From Muribaculaceae bacterium (GTDB lineage: Bacteria > Bacteroidota > Bacteroidia > Bacteroidales > Muribaculaceae), in assembly GCA_022510385.1 (NCBI GenBank), contig JAFLTQ010000002.1, positions 1-64,000 on the forward strand: a stretch of 64,000 nt of DNA, read 5' to 3'. Positions 9,270 through 17,462 of the stretch are shown here, piece after piece (position 1 is the first letter of the stretch; every line of letters begins with the position of its first letter). Under the pieces are notes generated by a model, which did not search any database, had not been told where the DNA came from, and saw nothing but the letters and a program-made list of their open reading frames with translations. The position numbers and the translations under genes were made by a program.

Positions 9270-9291
9270 GAGGAGCCTTTTGGTTCTCCTC
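9270..9291 (+). promoter_or_regulatory. Leader hairpin of rpsA
   Basis: GAGGAGCC (9270-9277), TTTT loop, then GG-TT-CTCCTC (9282-9291): an eight-pair stem with a two-base bulge. It contains a purine-rich GGAGG-like sequence held in the stem. It sits at the very 5' end of the predicted rpsA mRNA, about 43 bases before the ATG. Confidence 0.5.
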
Positions 9292-9334
9292 TCTTTATGT
9301 GAATTATTAACCCTATTTATTAACCAATTTTTTA

Positions 9335-11125
9335 ATGAGCGAATTAAAAGTTCAAACCCCTATCGAAGATTTCGATTGGGATGCCTATGCAAATGGCGAA
9401 ACAGCCGGTTCGAAGAGCCGTCAGGAATTAATTGAAACCTACGACGAGTCTCTTAAGACGGCTAAAGACAATGAAGTGGTGACAGGTGTCATCAAATCTA
9501 TCTCAAAACGTGAAGTAAGAGTGGATATCGGCATGAAATCTGATGCCATTATCCCGATTTCTGAATTCCGTTACAATCCTGACCTTAAGGTTGGCGATGA
9601 AGTTGAGGTGTATATTGAAAACCTTGAAGACAAAAACGGACAGCTCAAGCTCTCCCACAAGAAAGCTTGCCAGACCCGTAGCTGGGATCGCGTCAATCAG
9701 GCTCTCGAAAACGATGAAATCATCAAAGGTTATGTTAAATCTCGCACTAAGGGCGGTATGATCGTTGATGTTTTCGGTATCGAAGCATTCCTCCCCGGCT
9801 CTCAAATCGATGTACGTCCTATCAGAGATTATGATGTATTCGTAGATAAGACTATGGAATTCAAGGTTGTAAAAATCAACCAGGAATATAAGAATGTAGT
9901 TGTATCTCATAAGGCTCTTATCGAGGCTGAACTCGAAGCTCAGAAGAAAGAGATTATCTCTAAGCTTGAAAAAGGCCAGGTGCTTGAAGGTAAGGTTAAA
10001 AACATCACTCCCTACGGAGTCTTTGTTGACCTTGGTGGTGTTGACGGTCTCGTGCATATCACCGACCTTTCATGGGGCCGCGTTTCCGACCCGCGTGAAG
10101 TCGTAGAGCTCGACCAGGATATTAAGGTTGTAATCCTTGACTTCGACAATGAAAAGAAACGTATTGCCCTCGGCGTGAAGCAACTCCTTCCGCATCCTTG
10201 GGATGCTCTGGACGCTGACGTCAAAGTGGGTGACAAAATCACAGGTAAAGTTGTCGTTTTGGCCGACTATGGTGCTTTCGTGGAAGTTCAACCCGGAGTT
10301 GAAGGCCTCGTGCATGTTTCTGAAATGTCTTGGAGCCAACACCTCCGCAGCGCTCAGGAATTCCTCAAAGTCGGTGATGAAATCGAAGCTGTTGTCCTCA
10401 CTCTCGACCGCGACGATCGCAAGATGAGCCTCGGTATCAAGCAACTTAAAAACGACCCGTGGGAAAACATCGACACTAAATACTCTATCGGCTCTCGCCA
10501 CACAGCTAAAGTTAGAAACTTCACTAACTTCGGAGTATTTGTTGAAATCGAAGAGGGCGTAGACGGTCTTATTCATATCTCCGACCTTTCATGGACTAAG
10601 AAAATCAAACACCCATCTGAATTCACTCAGATTGGCAATGAAATCGAAGTGCAGGTGCTCGAAATAGATAAAGACAACCGTCGTCTCTCTCTCGGACACA
10701 AACAGCTCGAAGAGAATCCTTGGGATGTATTCGAAACTATCTTCACTGTAGGTTCTGTTCATGAAGGCACTATCACTGAAATGATGGATAAGGGTGCTGT
10801 TATTGCTCTTGAATATGGCGTTGAAGGTTTCGCAACCCCGAAACATCTCGTTAAGGAAGATGGAAGTCAGGCTAAACTCGATGAGAAACTGAAATTCAAA
10901 GTGCTTGAATTCAATAAAGACAGCAAGAGAATTATCCTTTCTCACAGCCGCATTGCTGAAGATGCCAACAAAGCTGAAGCTAAAGCTCAAAAACCGGCTG
11001 CAGCTAAGAAGGCACGCAAGGAGGAAGAACAACCGCAACTCACTCAGAATGTTGAAAAAACAACTTTGGGTGACCTCGGTGCCCTCCAGGCTCTCAAAGA
11101 ACAAATGCAAAAAGGAGACAAGTAA
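9335..11125 (+). CDS. rpsA: 30S ribosomal protein S1
   Basis: The RNA-binding protein that helps the 30S subunit recruit mRNAs. It has 596 residues, typical for Bacteroidetes. Six S1/OB repeats can be counted at about 57-124, 141-203, 217-287, 303-372, 388-458 and 475-541, with repeated GVFVDLGGVDGLVHITDLSW-type motifs. An Ala/Lys/Glu-rich tail follows. It has its own consensus promoter, a leader hairpin and a strong terminator, so it is monocistronic. Confidence 0.98.
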   Translation: MSELKVQTPIEDFDWDAYANGETAGSKSRQELIETYDESLKTAKDNEVVTGVIKSISKREVRVDIGMKSDAIIPISEFRYNPDLKVGDEVEVYIENLEDKNGQLKLSHKKACQTRSWDRVNQALENDEIIKGYVKSRTKGGMIVDVFGIEAFLPGSQIDVRPIRDYDVFVDKTMEFKVVKINQEYKNVVVSHKALIEAELEAQKKEIISKLEKGQVLEGKVKNITPYGVFVDLGGVDGLVHITDLSWGRVSDPREVVELDQDIKVVILDFDNEKKRIALGVKQLLPHPWDALDADVKVGDKITGKVVVLADYGAFVEVQPGVEGLVHVSEMSWSQHLRSAQEFLKVGDEIEAVVLTLDRDDRKMSLGIKQLKNDPWENIDTKYSIGSRHTAKVRNFTNFGVFVEIEEGVDGLIHISDLSWTKKIKHPSEFTQIGNEIEVQVLEIDKDNRRLSLGHKQLEENPWDVFETIFTVGSVHEGTITEMMDKGAVIALEYGVEGFATPKHLVKEDGSQAKLDEKLKFKVLEFNKDSKRIILSHSRIAEDANKAEAKAQKPAAAKKARKEEEQPQLTQNVEKTTLGDLGALQALKEQMQKGDK

Positions 11126-11141
11126 TTTCACCTTTCATTCT

Positions 11142-11178
11142 AAAAAAATGGAGAAACTTCTGTTTCTCCATTTTTTTT
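11142..11178 (+). terminator. Rho-independent terminator of rpsA
   Basis: AATGGAGAAAC pairs with GTTTCTCCATT around a TTCT loop and runs into eight T. The upstream A-run makes it potentially bidirectional. Confidence 0.9.
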
Positions 11179-11214
11179 ATTAATTTTACTTTCTCTTAAG
11201 ATCCCGGCATAATA

Positions 11215-11559
11215 ATGCATAATGGTCTGAAAAAAATATTACTCCTTTCATTTATCGGCACTCTTCTTTGCGCGCCGGCAATTTTGACGGCACAAGTGCA
11301 ACACAAAGAATGGCAGGAGGCTAAAAACATTACGGCCAATTTCAAGGCTGTTTCCTCCCTTCCCGATATTGAAGTTTTTTCAGCCCCTAACATTATAATG
11401 CTTAAAGTGAATAAACAAACGGAGGTAAGAATTTTCACAATACTCGGGAAACTTATTTCCTCTCAATTGCTTGAACCGGGGGTCTTTGAGTATCAACTTG
11501 ATGCCCATGGGATCTATCTCATAAAAACAGAGCATAGTTCCTGCAAAATCGCAGTTTAA
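11215..11559 (+). CDS. Small secreted protein made mostly of a T9SS type A-like sorting tail
   Basis: A 114-residue protein with a signal peptide (about 1-27, cleaved after LTAQ). A short 35-residue region follows, then a tail with the pattern of the Por secretion (type A) C-terminal domain: TEVRIFTILGKLISS, then GVFEYQLDAHGIYLIKTE, then KIAV. There is almost no cargo between signal and tail. It may be a short remnant of a larger secreted protein or a true small exported protein. No partner gene is evident. Confidence 0.65.
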   Translation: MHNGLKKILLLSFIGTLLCAPAILTAQVQHKEWQEAKNITANFKAVSSLPDIEVFSAPNIIMLKVNKQTEVRIFTILGKLISSQLLEPGVFEYQLDAHGIYLIKTEHSSCKIAV

Positions 11560-11570
11560 TCAAATGTAAT

Positions 11571-11764
11571 AAGTAAGAAGTAATAAGTAATAAGTAAGAA
11601 GTAAACAGTAAAAAGTAAGAAGTAATGAGTAATGAGTAATGAGTAATAAGTAAGAGATAGTAACTAAAAAACTCACAACTAACAACTCAAAACTCAAAAC
11701 TAACAGCTTACAGCTTACAACTTACAACTTACAACTTACAACTCACAACTTACAACTCACAACA
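11571..11764. repeat. Seven-base simple repeat arrays upstream of ilvE
   Basis: Two back-to-back degenerate arrays. About 11571-11655 is built of AAGTAAT/AAGTAAG/AATGAGT-type heptamers. About 11667-11764 is built of ACAACTT/ACAACTC heptamers. The second ends 14 bases before the ilvE ATG. The same two heptamer types recur at 22159-22181, 25596-25620, 30045-30068, 48541-48705 and 59028-59063. Confidence 0.85.
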
Positions 11765-11777
11765 AACCCCTTCCGCT

Positions 11778-12791
11778 ATGCTAAACTGGTCACAATTATC
11801 ATTCTCATATATTCCCACCGACTATAATGTGAGGTGCACATTTAAAGATGGCAAATGGGGAGACATAGAAGTTTCCGACTCTGCATATATCCCGATGCAT
11901 ATGGCCGCAGTTTGTCTCCATTACGGTCAAGAGGCCTTTGAAGGATTAAAGGCTTTCAGAGGTAAAGATGGGAAAATCAGAATTTTCCGTATGGATGAGA
12001 ATGCCAAGCGCTTTGTTCGCTCGGCAGAGAAGATGCTTATGGCTCCTCTACCTGTCGAGAAGTTCTGCGAGATGGTAAAAAAGGTTGTAAAGCTAAACGA
12101 GCGTTTCATTCCTCCCTACGGTTCGGGAGCCTCCCTATATATCAGACCTTTGGAAATTGGAGTTTCACCAAAAGTTGGAGTCAGCAGTTCCGACGAATTC
12201 TTAGTTGTGATTTTCGTCACTCCGGTAGGTCCTTATTTCAAAGCAGGCTTCAAACCTATAAAAGTTTGTATCTCCCGTGATTACGACCGTGTCCCGCCAA
12301 AAGGAACAGGATCAATTAAGGTGGGTGGAAATTATGGTGCTTCTCTCGAAGCTGGAGAAAAAGCGCATGAATGGGGATATTCAAATCTCCTTTATCTCGA
12401 TCCACAAGAGAAAAAATATATCGATGAATGTGGAGCAGCCAATTTCTATGGTATAAAAAACAACACCTACGTCACTCCTGCCAGCGAATCTATTCTCCCT
12501 TCCATCACCAACATGAGCCTTCAACAGTTAGTGAAAGATATGGGTATGAATGTGGAACGTCGCCAGGTTCCAATAGAAGAGCTCTCCGAGTTTGAAGAAG
12601 CAGGTGCTTGTGGCACAGCTGCCGTCTGCTCTCCTATTAGCCAAATTGACGATATCGACACCGGCATCTCTTATGTGATTTCTAAAGATGGAGAGCCCGG
12701 CCCTATCACTACAAAGCTATATAACCGTATCCGAGCCATACAGCTTGGCGAAGAACCTGATATCCATAACTGGTGTGTAATCCTTGAATGA
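11778..12791 (+). CDS. ilvE: Branched-chain amino acid aminotransferase
   Basis: A PLP enzyme of fold type IV for the last step of leucine, isoleucine and valine synthesis and the first step of their breakdown. It has 337 residues. Typical elements are HYGQEAFEGLKAFRG near residue 50, RMDENAKRF, the PLP lysine in GSIKVGGNYGAS near residue 180, and the late EAGACGTAA. It directly follows a heptamer repeat array and lies ten bases before the HD-domain gene, probably cotranscribed. Confidence 0.95.
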   Translation: MLNWSQLSFSYIPTDYNVRCTFKDGKWGDIEVSDSAYIPMHMAAVCLHYGQEAFEGLKAFRGKDGKIRIFRMDENAKRFVRSAEKMLMAPLPVEKFCEMVKKVVKLNERFIPPYGSGASLYIRPLEIGVSPKVGVSSSDEFLVVIFVTPVGPYFKAGFKPIKVCISRDYDRVPPKGTGSIKVGGNYGASLEAGEKAHEWGYSNLLYLDPQEKKYIDECGAANFYGIKNNTYVTPASESILPSITNMSLQQLVKDMGMNVERRQVPIEELSEFEEAGACGTAAVCSPISQIDDIDTGISYVISKDGEPGPITTKLYNRIRAIQLGEEPDIHNWCVILE

Positions 12792-12800
12792 TTCCAACCC

Positions 12801-13352
12801 ATGCCCGGAATTTCTGATATCAACTGGCTTTATCATAAATATTATTCCGACAATCCGGAACTTCGCAATATTTTAGCCAAACATTCGGAATGTGTGGCTA
12901 AAAAAGCATTGCAAATTAATAAAGATAAAAAACTCGGTATAGAAAGGCGCGACATTTATATCGCCGCTATGCTTCATGATATCGGCGTTGTCAAATGCAA
13001 TGCCCCCGGAATCCATGCATTTGGCAAACTCCCATATATCTGCCATGGTATCGAAGGGGAGAAAATGCTTTCAGAAGCCGGCCTTGAACAATATGCTTCC
13101 ATATGCTCATCCCACACCGGTACCGGAATTACGAAAGAGGAAGTTATCAAAAATCAGATCCCTCTACCTGCGGATCGGGACTATCTCCCCAAAACTTTGC
13201 TTGAAAAATTGATTTGTTATTCCGATAAATTCTTCTCCAAAAGCAACGATCTCTCTCGTGAAAAAGAACTCGATGAAGTTCGTGAATCCATGAAAAAATT
13301 CGGTGAGCCCTCCCTCAAAAGGTTTGATGAGCTCCACAAACTCTTCTCTTAG
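12801..13352 (+). CDS. HD domain phosphohydrolase family protein
   Basis: A 183-residue HD-superfamily protein. The metal motif is visible as HSECV near residue 27, then AAMLHDIGVV near residue 55, a GIEGEK segment and a SSHTG with a second His. These enzymes hydrolyse phosphate esters, often of nucleotides. The substrate is not recognisable. It follows ilvE by nine bases. Confidence 0.85.
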   Translation: MPGISDINWLYHKYYSDNPELRNILAKHSECVAKKALQINKDKKLGIERRDIYIAAMLHDIGVVKCNAPGIHAFGKLPYICHGIEGEKMLSEAGLEQYASICSSHTGTGITKEEVIKNQIPLPADRDYLPKTLLEKLICYSDKFFSKSNDLSREKELDEVRESMKKFGEPSLKRFDELHKLFS

Positions 13353-13540
13353 AGTCTCTTCCGGATTCTATTTTAAAATCAGCAAATCTTTAAGGGATTT
13401 CAAGAGTGGCAGGAAAGAGATGTGACTCTTAGATTTCCGCATCAACAGTAACTTTATTTACAAAATAATAATTTAACATATTTTGGGGAACTAACCGGAA
13501 AATCTACCAAATATTAACTCCTTATTTGCCGTTTTATATC
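13353..13540 (+). other. Intergenic stretch before the lptD promoter
   Basis: AT-rich sequence without a credible gene. AAGAGT (13404) and ACTCTT (13427) could form a weak hairpin ending the HD-gene transcript, but there is no T-run. I see nothing else up to the -7 element of lptD. Confidence 0.5.
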
Positions 13541-13548
13541 TAACTTTG
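13541..13548 (+). promoter_or_regulatory. Probable -7 element of lptD
   Basis: TAACTTTG fits TAnnTTTG exactly. No TTTG stands at the right distance upstream, so the -33 element is weak or absent. It would start transcription near 13555, placing both leader hairpins in the mRNA. Confidence 0.55.
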
Positions 13549-13559
13549 CAGATTAATTA

Positions 13560-13626
13560 CCACAGTTTTATATGAAATTGTGGCATATTCTTGAGCTCTT
13601 TCCACAATTTTACCCTAAAATTGTGG
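13560..13626 (+). promoter_or_regulatory. Tandem leader hairpins of lptD
   Basis: Hairpin 1 (13560-13583): CCACAGTTT pairs with AAATTGTGG around TATATG, with one G-T pair. Hairpin 2 (13602-13626): CCACAATTTTA pairs perfectly with TAAAATTGTGG around CCC. Each is followed by CATAT, so they look like two copies of one element. The second ends 16 bases before the start codon. Neither has a T-run typical of a terminator. Confidence 0.7.
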
Positions 13627-13642
13627 CATATGTTATAGCGTT

Positions 13643-16600
13643 TTGAGACGTTTGTTCATATATATGTTTGCTTTGATTGTGCTCGGTTTTGCCTTCGCAC
13701 AATCACCGGTCTCGCCCTTACCCCTTTCAACCGACTCCGCTCCGGAGCCGGAAGATTCCTCTATTAAAAATAAGTTCGTCCCCGTTGACTCTCTACAGCT
13801 TAATACATTGGCCGGAAACGTCAGAAAGGACTCCATCTTTTTTGCTTTCGATTCCATACAATCTGTCACCGACTCTATCCTGACGGATTCTCTTAATATA
13901 AACCTGGATTCCATATCTCTTCCCGACTCTCTAAGAGTCAGCGAATTATCAAATTTGCCTGACTCTCTACCCTCTCTCGATTCAATCTCTTTTTCAAGAA
14001 GAGTGCGAAGACCTTTCGATATGGATACAACCCGGTCTAAAGTCTCCCGACTTAACCGCGAGAAAGTAGACCTTGATGCCCCGGTCACTTTCAGCGCTAA
14101 AGATTCCCTCATTCTTGAAGGAAACAACAATGCTTTCCTCTTTGGAGAAGGAAACGTGGAGTATGGACAGTTCAATCTGAAGGCTCAGGAAATTATGCTC
14201 GAGCTTGACGAATCTACAGTCTATGCTCGCGGGGCTACCGACTCTATCGGAAATCTCTTCGGTAATCCTGTCTTCAAGGATGGAGGCGAAGAGTATGAGT
14301 CGAAGCAGATGACCTATAATTTCAAGACAGAAAGAGGTTTTATCACCGACGTTATCTCTGAACAGGGGGAAGGCTACCTCACAGGCGGGGCCTCCAAAAA
14401 AATGGAGGATGGATCTTTCTTCGTGCAAGATGGTAAATACACCACTTGCAACGACCACGAGCATCCCCATTTCTATTTCAATGTCACCAAGGGAAAGATG
14501 ATTCCAAATAAGAATATCGTCACCGGACCCGTCTATATGGTTCTCGCCGATGTTCCTCTACCTCTGGCTTTACCTTTCGGATATTTCCCCTTCTCGAAGA
14601 ATTATTCAAGCGGTATCATTTTCCCTACATTCGGAGATGACTACAACCGTGGCTTCTATCTTCGCGATGGCGGCTATTATTTCGCATTGTCTGATTATGT
14701 AGACCTCGCCCTCCGAGGCGAAATCTACACCAAAGGCTCATGGGGTGTATCCGGAGCTTCCACTTATTCCAAAAGGTATAAATTCCGTGGTAATATATCT
14801 TTCTCTTACATCACTTCCATCTACGGAGAGAAAGGAAGCCCCGACTATACAAAACAAAAAAACTTCCAGTTCATCTGGAGCCATTCGCAGGATGCCAAGG
14901 CAAATCCCAACATGTCTTTCTCTGCTTCCGTGAACTTTGCAACTTCCGGTTACTCTCGCAACGACCTGAATTCCTATTACAATTCTTCATTCACGGAAAA
15001 TACGAAGTCATCTACTGTGAACATGACTTATAGGTTCCCCGGTACAAAATGGAGCCTCTCAACCACCGCAAGCATCACCCAGAGAACCCAAGACTCCACT
15101 CTTGCCGTTTCATTCCCGAATCTTAACGTTTCCCTCTCACAGATTGCACCATTCAAAAGAAAAAAATCCGTGGGTGGTGAAAAATGGTATGAAAAGATCA
15201 AACTTTCCTATTCGGGACAGTTTCAGAACTCATTGACAGCCCAGCAGAACGTATTCTTTAAGAAGAGTCTTATCAAAGACTGGAGAAACGGTATGCGCCA
15301 CAGTATGCCGGTGTCAGCCACTTTCTCCCTATTCAAATATATCAACGTAACTCCTTCGATCACCATGAACGACCGTATGTACACCTCAAAGATACGGCGT
15401 CAATGGGACACACAGGCATCCCGAGAGGTGCAAGACACTACCTATGGTTTCTACAACCTTTTTGACTTCAATGCTTCGGTGTCGATGGATACAAAAATCT
15501 ATGGTTTCTGGAAACCTCTAAAGATTTTCGGTGACAAGGTGCAGATGATACGCCATGTCTTGACTCCTACCGTCTCTTTTTCCGGTTCTCCCGATTTTTC
15601 CGACCCATTCTGGGGAGTCTACGGAACATACTCTTACGAAACAGCTTCCGGCGAAATCCGCACCCAAAAATATAATTATTTCTCACATGGTGTCTACGGT
15701 TCTCCCGGACAAGGGAAAACCGGTATGGTTTCCGTGAGTCTTGCCAACAACCTTGAAATGAAAGTGAGGAACGACCAAGACTCCACCGGCACAAAGAAAA
15801 TCTCTCTGATTGAGAATTTCTCGATCAGTCAAAGTTATAACTTTGCCGCAGACTCTCTGAACTGGAGTAATATCAACACCTCCATTCTCTTGCGTCTGGT
15901 TAAAAACTTTAATCTAAATCTGTCTGCCACTTGGGATCCCTATACTTATCGCCTTAACTCATCGGGAAGCCCCGTAAGGGTGAATGTGCCTCGTTGGAAA
16001 GCAGGGAAGGGTTGGGCGCGACTATCTTCTACGGGTACATCTTTCTCATATACCTTCAACAATCAGACATTTACCCGCAAAAAGAATAAAGACAACAAGA
16101 GCGGGAATGATACCGGAGATGATGACGACATCGATGAATTCGGCAACACCGACATAAATGCCGCTGAAGAGCGAAGGCGCAAACGACAGGAGGCACGGGA
16201 GGCCTCTGCAGCAGCCGATGCCGACGGATATGCCAAATGGGAGTGTCCATGGAGCCTGTCGGTCAACTACTCTATAAGCTACGGTTATGGAGCCTTCGAC
16301 TACGACAAATTGGAATATAAGGGGAAATGGACACAGAACCTCTCTTTCTCCGGGAATATCAGGCCCACCAGCAATTGGAATTTCTCTTTCTCGGCATCCT
16401 ATAATTTCGACCTGCATAAACTGGCATATATGAACTGCACTATCTCGCGCGACCTTCACTGTTTCACTATGTCAGCATCCTTTGTGCCTGTCGGTCCCTA
16501 TAAATCCTATAATTTCCATATTTCCGTGAAATCGTCGTTGCTCAAAGACCTGAAATACGACAAACGTTCCTCCACTTCCAACGGTATCCAGTGGTATTAA
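13643..16600 (+). CDS. lptD: LPS assembly outer-membrane protein LptD-like
   Basis: The outer-membrane beta-barrel that places LPS in the outer leaflet. It has 985 residues, usual for the Bacteroidetes form. A signal peptide (to FAFAQ) is followed by a Ser/Asp-rich linker to about residue 150. An OstA/LptA-like beta-taco follows (about 150-320, FGEGNVEYGQF and TTCNDHEHPHFYF), then a long barrel of aromatic-rich strands to the end. The start is a TTG at 13643, preferred because it supplies the two arginines of the signal peptide. The next ATG (13664) would leave no positive charge. A charged Asp/Lys/Glu-rich insert near residues 810-860 probably forms an external or periplasmic loop. Confidence 0.9.
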   Translation: MRRLFIYMFALIVLGFAFAQSPVSPLPLSTDSAPEPEDSSIKNKFVPVDSLQLNTLAGNVRKDSIFFAFDSIQSVTDSILTDSLNINLDSISLPDSLRVSELSNLPDSLPSLDSISFSRRVRRPFDMDTTRSKVSRLNREKVDLDAPVTFSAKDSLILEGNNNAFLFGEGNVEYGQFNLKAQEIMLELDESTVYARGATDSIGNLFGNPVFKDGGEEYESKQMTYNFKTERGFITDVISEQGEGYLTGGASKKMEDGSFFVQDGKYTTCNDHEHPHFYFNVTKGKMIPNKNIVTGPVYMVLADVPLPLALPFGYFPFSKNYSSGIIFPTFGDDYNRGFYLRDGGYYFALSDYVDLALRGEIYTKGSWGVSGASTYSKRYKFRGNISFSYITSIYGEKGSPDYTKQKNFQFIWSHSQDAKANPNMSFSASVNFATSGYSRNDLNSYYNSSFTENTKSSTVNMTYRFPGTKWSLSTTASITQRTQDSTLAVSFPNLNVSLSQIAPFKRKKSVGGEKWYEKIKLSYSGQFQNSLTAQQNVFFKKSLIKDWRNGMRHSMPVSATFSLFKYINVTPSITMNDRMYTSKIRRQWDTQASREVQDTTYGFYNLFDFNASVSMDTKIYGFWKPLKIFGDKVQMIRHVLTPTVSFSGSPDFSDPFWGVYGTYSYETASGEIRTQKYNYFSHGVYGSPGQGKTGMVSVSLANNLEMKVRNDQDSTGTKKISLIENFSISQSYNFAADSLNWSNINTSILLRLVKNFNLNLSATWDPYTYRLNSSGSPVRVNVPRWKAGKGWARLSSTGTSFSYTFNNQTFTRKKNKDNKSGNDTGDDDDIDEFGNTDINAAEERRRKRQEAREASAAADADGYAKWECPWSLSVNYSISYGYGAFDYDKLEYKGKWTQNLSFSGNIRPTSNWNFSFSASYNFDLHKLAYMNCTISRDLHCFTMSASFVPVGPYKSYNFHISVKSSLLKDLKYDKRSSTSNGIQWY

Positions 16601-16668
16601 CCTATGCCACTAATTCTCAATAATTTTTGATTAAAACTTATTAATCTTTTTTATTCCCTTTCTATTCT

Positions 16669-16700
16669 CTTGCATCATTGAGCATTTTTTCCTAATTTTG
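16669..16700 (+). promoter_or_regulatory. Promoter of the coiled-coil/zapA pair
   Basis: CTTG at 16669-16672 (one mismatch to TTTG), a 20-base spacer, and a perfect TAATTTTG at 16693-16700. It lies 17 bases before the ATG at 16718. Confidence 0.7.
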
Positions 16701-16717
16701 TAGAAACTTCGGTAAAA

Positions 16718-17017
16718 ATGGCCAAGCCGGAACTTATCCAAAGTATAGAACAGCTCTCACGCAAGGTTGACTCCCTGATGTCGCAGCTTTCTGATTCGCA
16801 GGATAAGATTAGAGAATTGGAATTACGCAACGCTATGCTCGAGAAGCAACATCTCAATGACACGGCAACAATTCTTCAAGCAAGAAAAGATATCGAATTC
16901 CTTTCAGTATCTCATCGGCTCGCCGCTTCTCCCGAAGCTCTGGTGGAGGCCCGGCAAAAAATTGCCGCCCTCATCAGAAACATCGACAGTTGTATCCGTT
17001 TGATTATTGAAGACTGA
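16718..17017 (+). CDS. Small coiled-coil protein next to ZapA
   Basis: A 99-residue, almost entirely helical protein. Residues 5-50 show a clear heptad pattern (ELIQSIEQLSRKVDSLMSQL), and residues 65-99 form a second helix ending in CIRLIIED. No enzyme motif is present. It is encoded two bases before zapA and very likely cotranslated. By position and structure it could act like ZapB, a coiled-coil partner of the division ring, but this is inference. I do not recognise a named family. Confidence 0.7.
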   Translation: MAKPELIQSIEQLSRKVDSLMSQLSDSQDKIRELELRNAMLEKQHLNDTATILQARKDIEFLSVSHRLAASPEALVEARQKIAALIRNIDSCIRLIIED

Positions 17018-17019
17018 AG

Positions 17020-17316
17020 ATGAAGAGAGCAGATAATGTCAAAATGACTCTACATATTGGCAATGAACTTATCCAAGTTGACGTTGATTTCGATCAGCAA
17101 TACAAGGTGAGGGAGGCCGAAAGAGACGTGAAGATTTTTTGCGAAAGGAAAAGAAAAGAGTGGCCCGAAGCATCAGATGCTCATATCTTAGCAATGGCTG
17201 CATATCAGTTCGCAAAATGGTATCGCCAACTCCTCGATGAGCAAAATGACGCTATTGAATTGGCACGTAGTAAATGTAATGAGATCGATAAATCTCTAAA
17301 TATAGAAATCGCCTGA
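17020..17316 (+). CDS. zapA: Cell division protein ZapA
   Basis: A 98-residue FtsZ-ring stabiliser. The N-terminal half gives the beta-rich ZapA head (MTLHIGNELIQVDVDFDQQ, then YKVREAERDVK), and the C-terminal half is a coiled coil used for dimerisation. Length and layout match the family. It follows the coiled-coil gene by two bases. The next gene, rny, has its own likely promoter. Confidence 0.85.
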   Translation: MKRADNVKMTLHIGNELIQVDVDFDQQYKVREAERDVKIFCERKRKEWPEASDAHILAMAAYQFAKWYRQLLDEQNDAIELARSKCNEIDKSLNIEIA

Positions 17317-17404
17317 AAAAGTTATTTCTTTAAGATTTATCTCTGTTTCCTCTATTCTTCTTTTTTTAATCACTTGGTTACATTAGTCGGACTTTTGAAT
17401 GACT

Positions 17405-17436
17405 TTTGTATTAACTTATTGTGTATTAAATATTTG
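17405..17436 (+). promoter_or_regulatory. Probable promoter of rny
   Basis: TTTG at 17405-17408, a 20-base spacer, and AATATTTG at 17429-17436, one mismatch from TAnnTTTG. It would give a leader of about 20 bases before the rny ATG at 17463. Confidence 0.6.
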
Positions 17437-17462
17437 TATATATACTTTATCAGATAGAAATT

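Noticed and set aside
17317-17462. Possible 6S RNA after zapA, as in Proteobacteria
   Set aside because: The gap is only 146 bases, AT-rich, and shows no long bulged stem. It contains the likely rny promoter.
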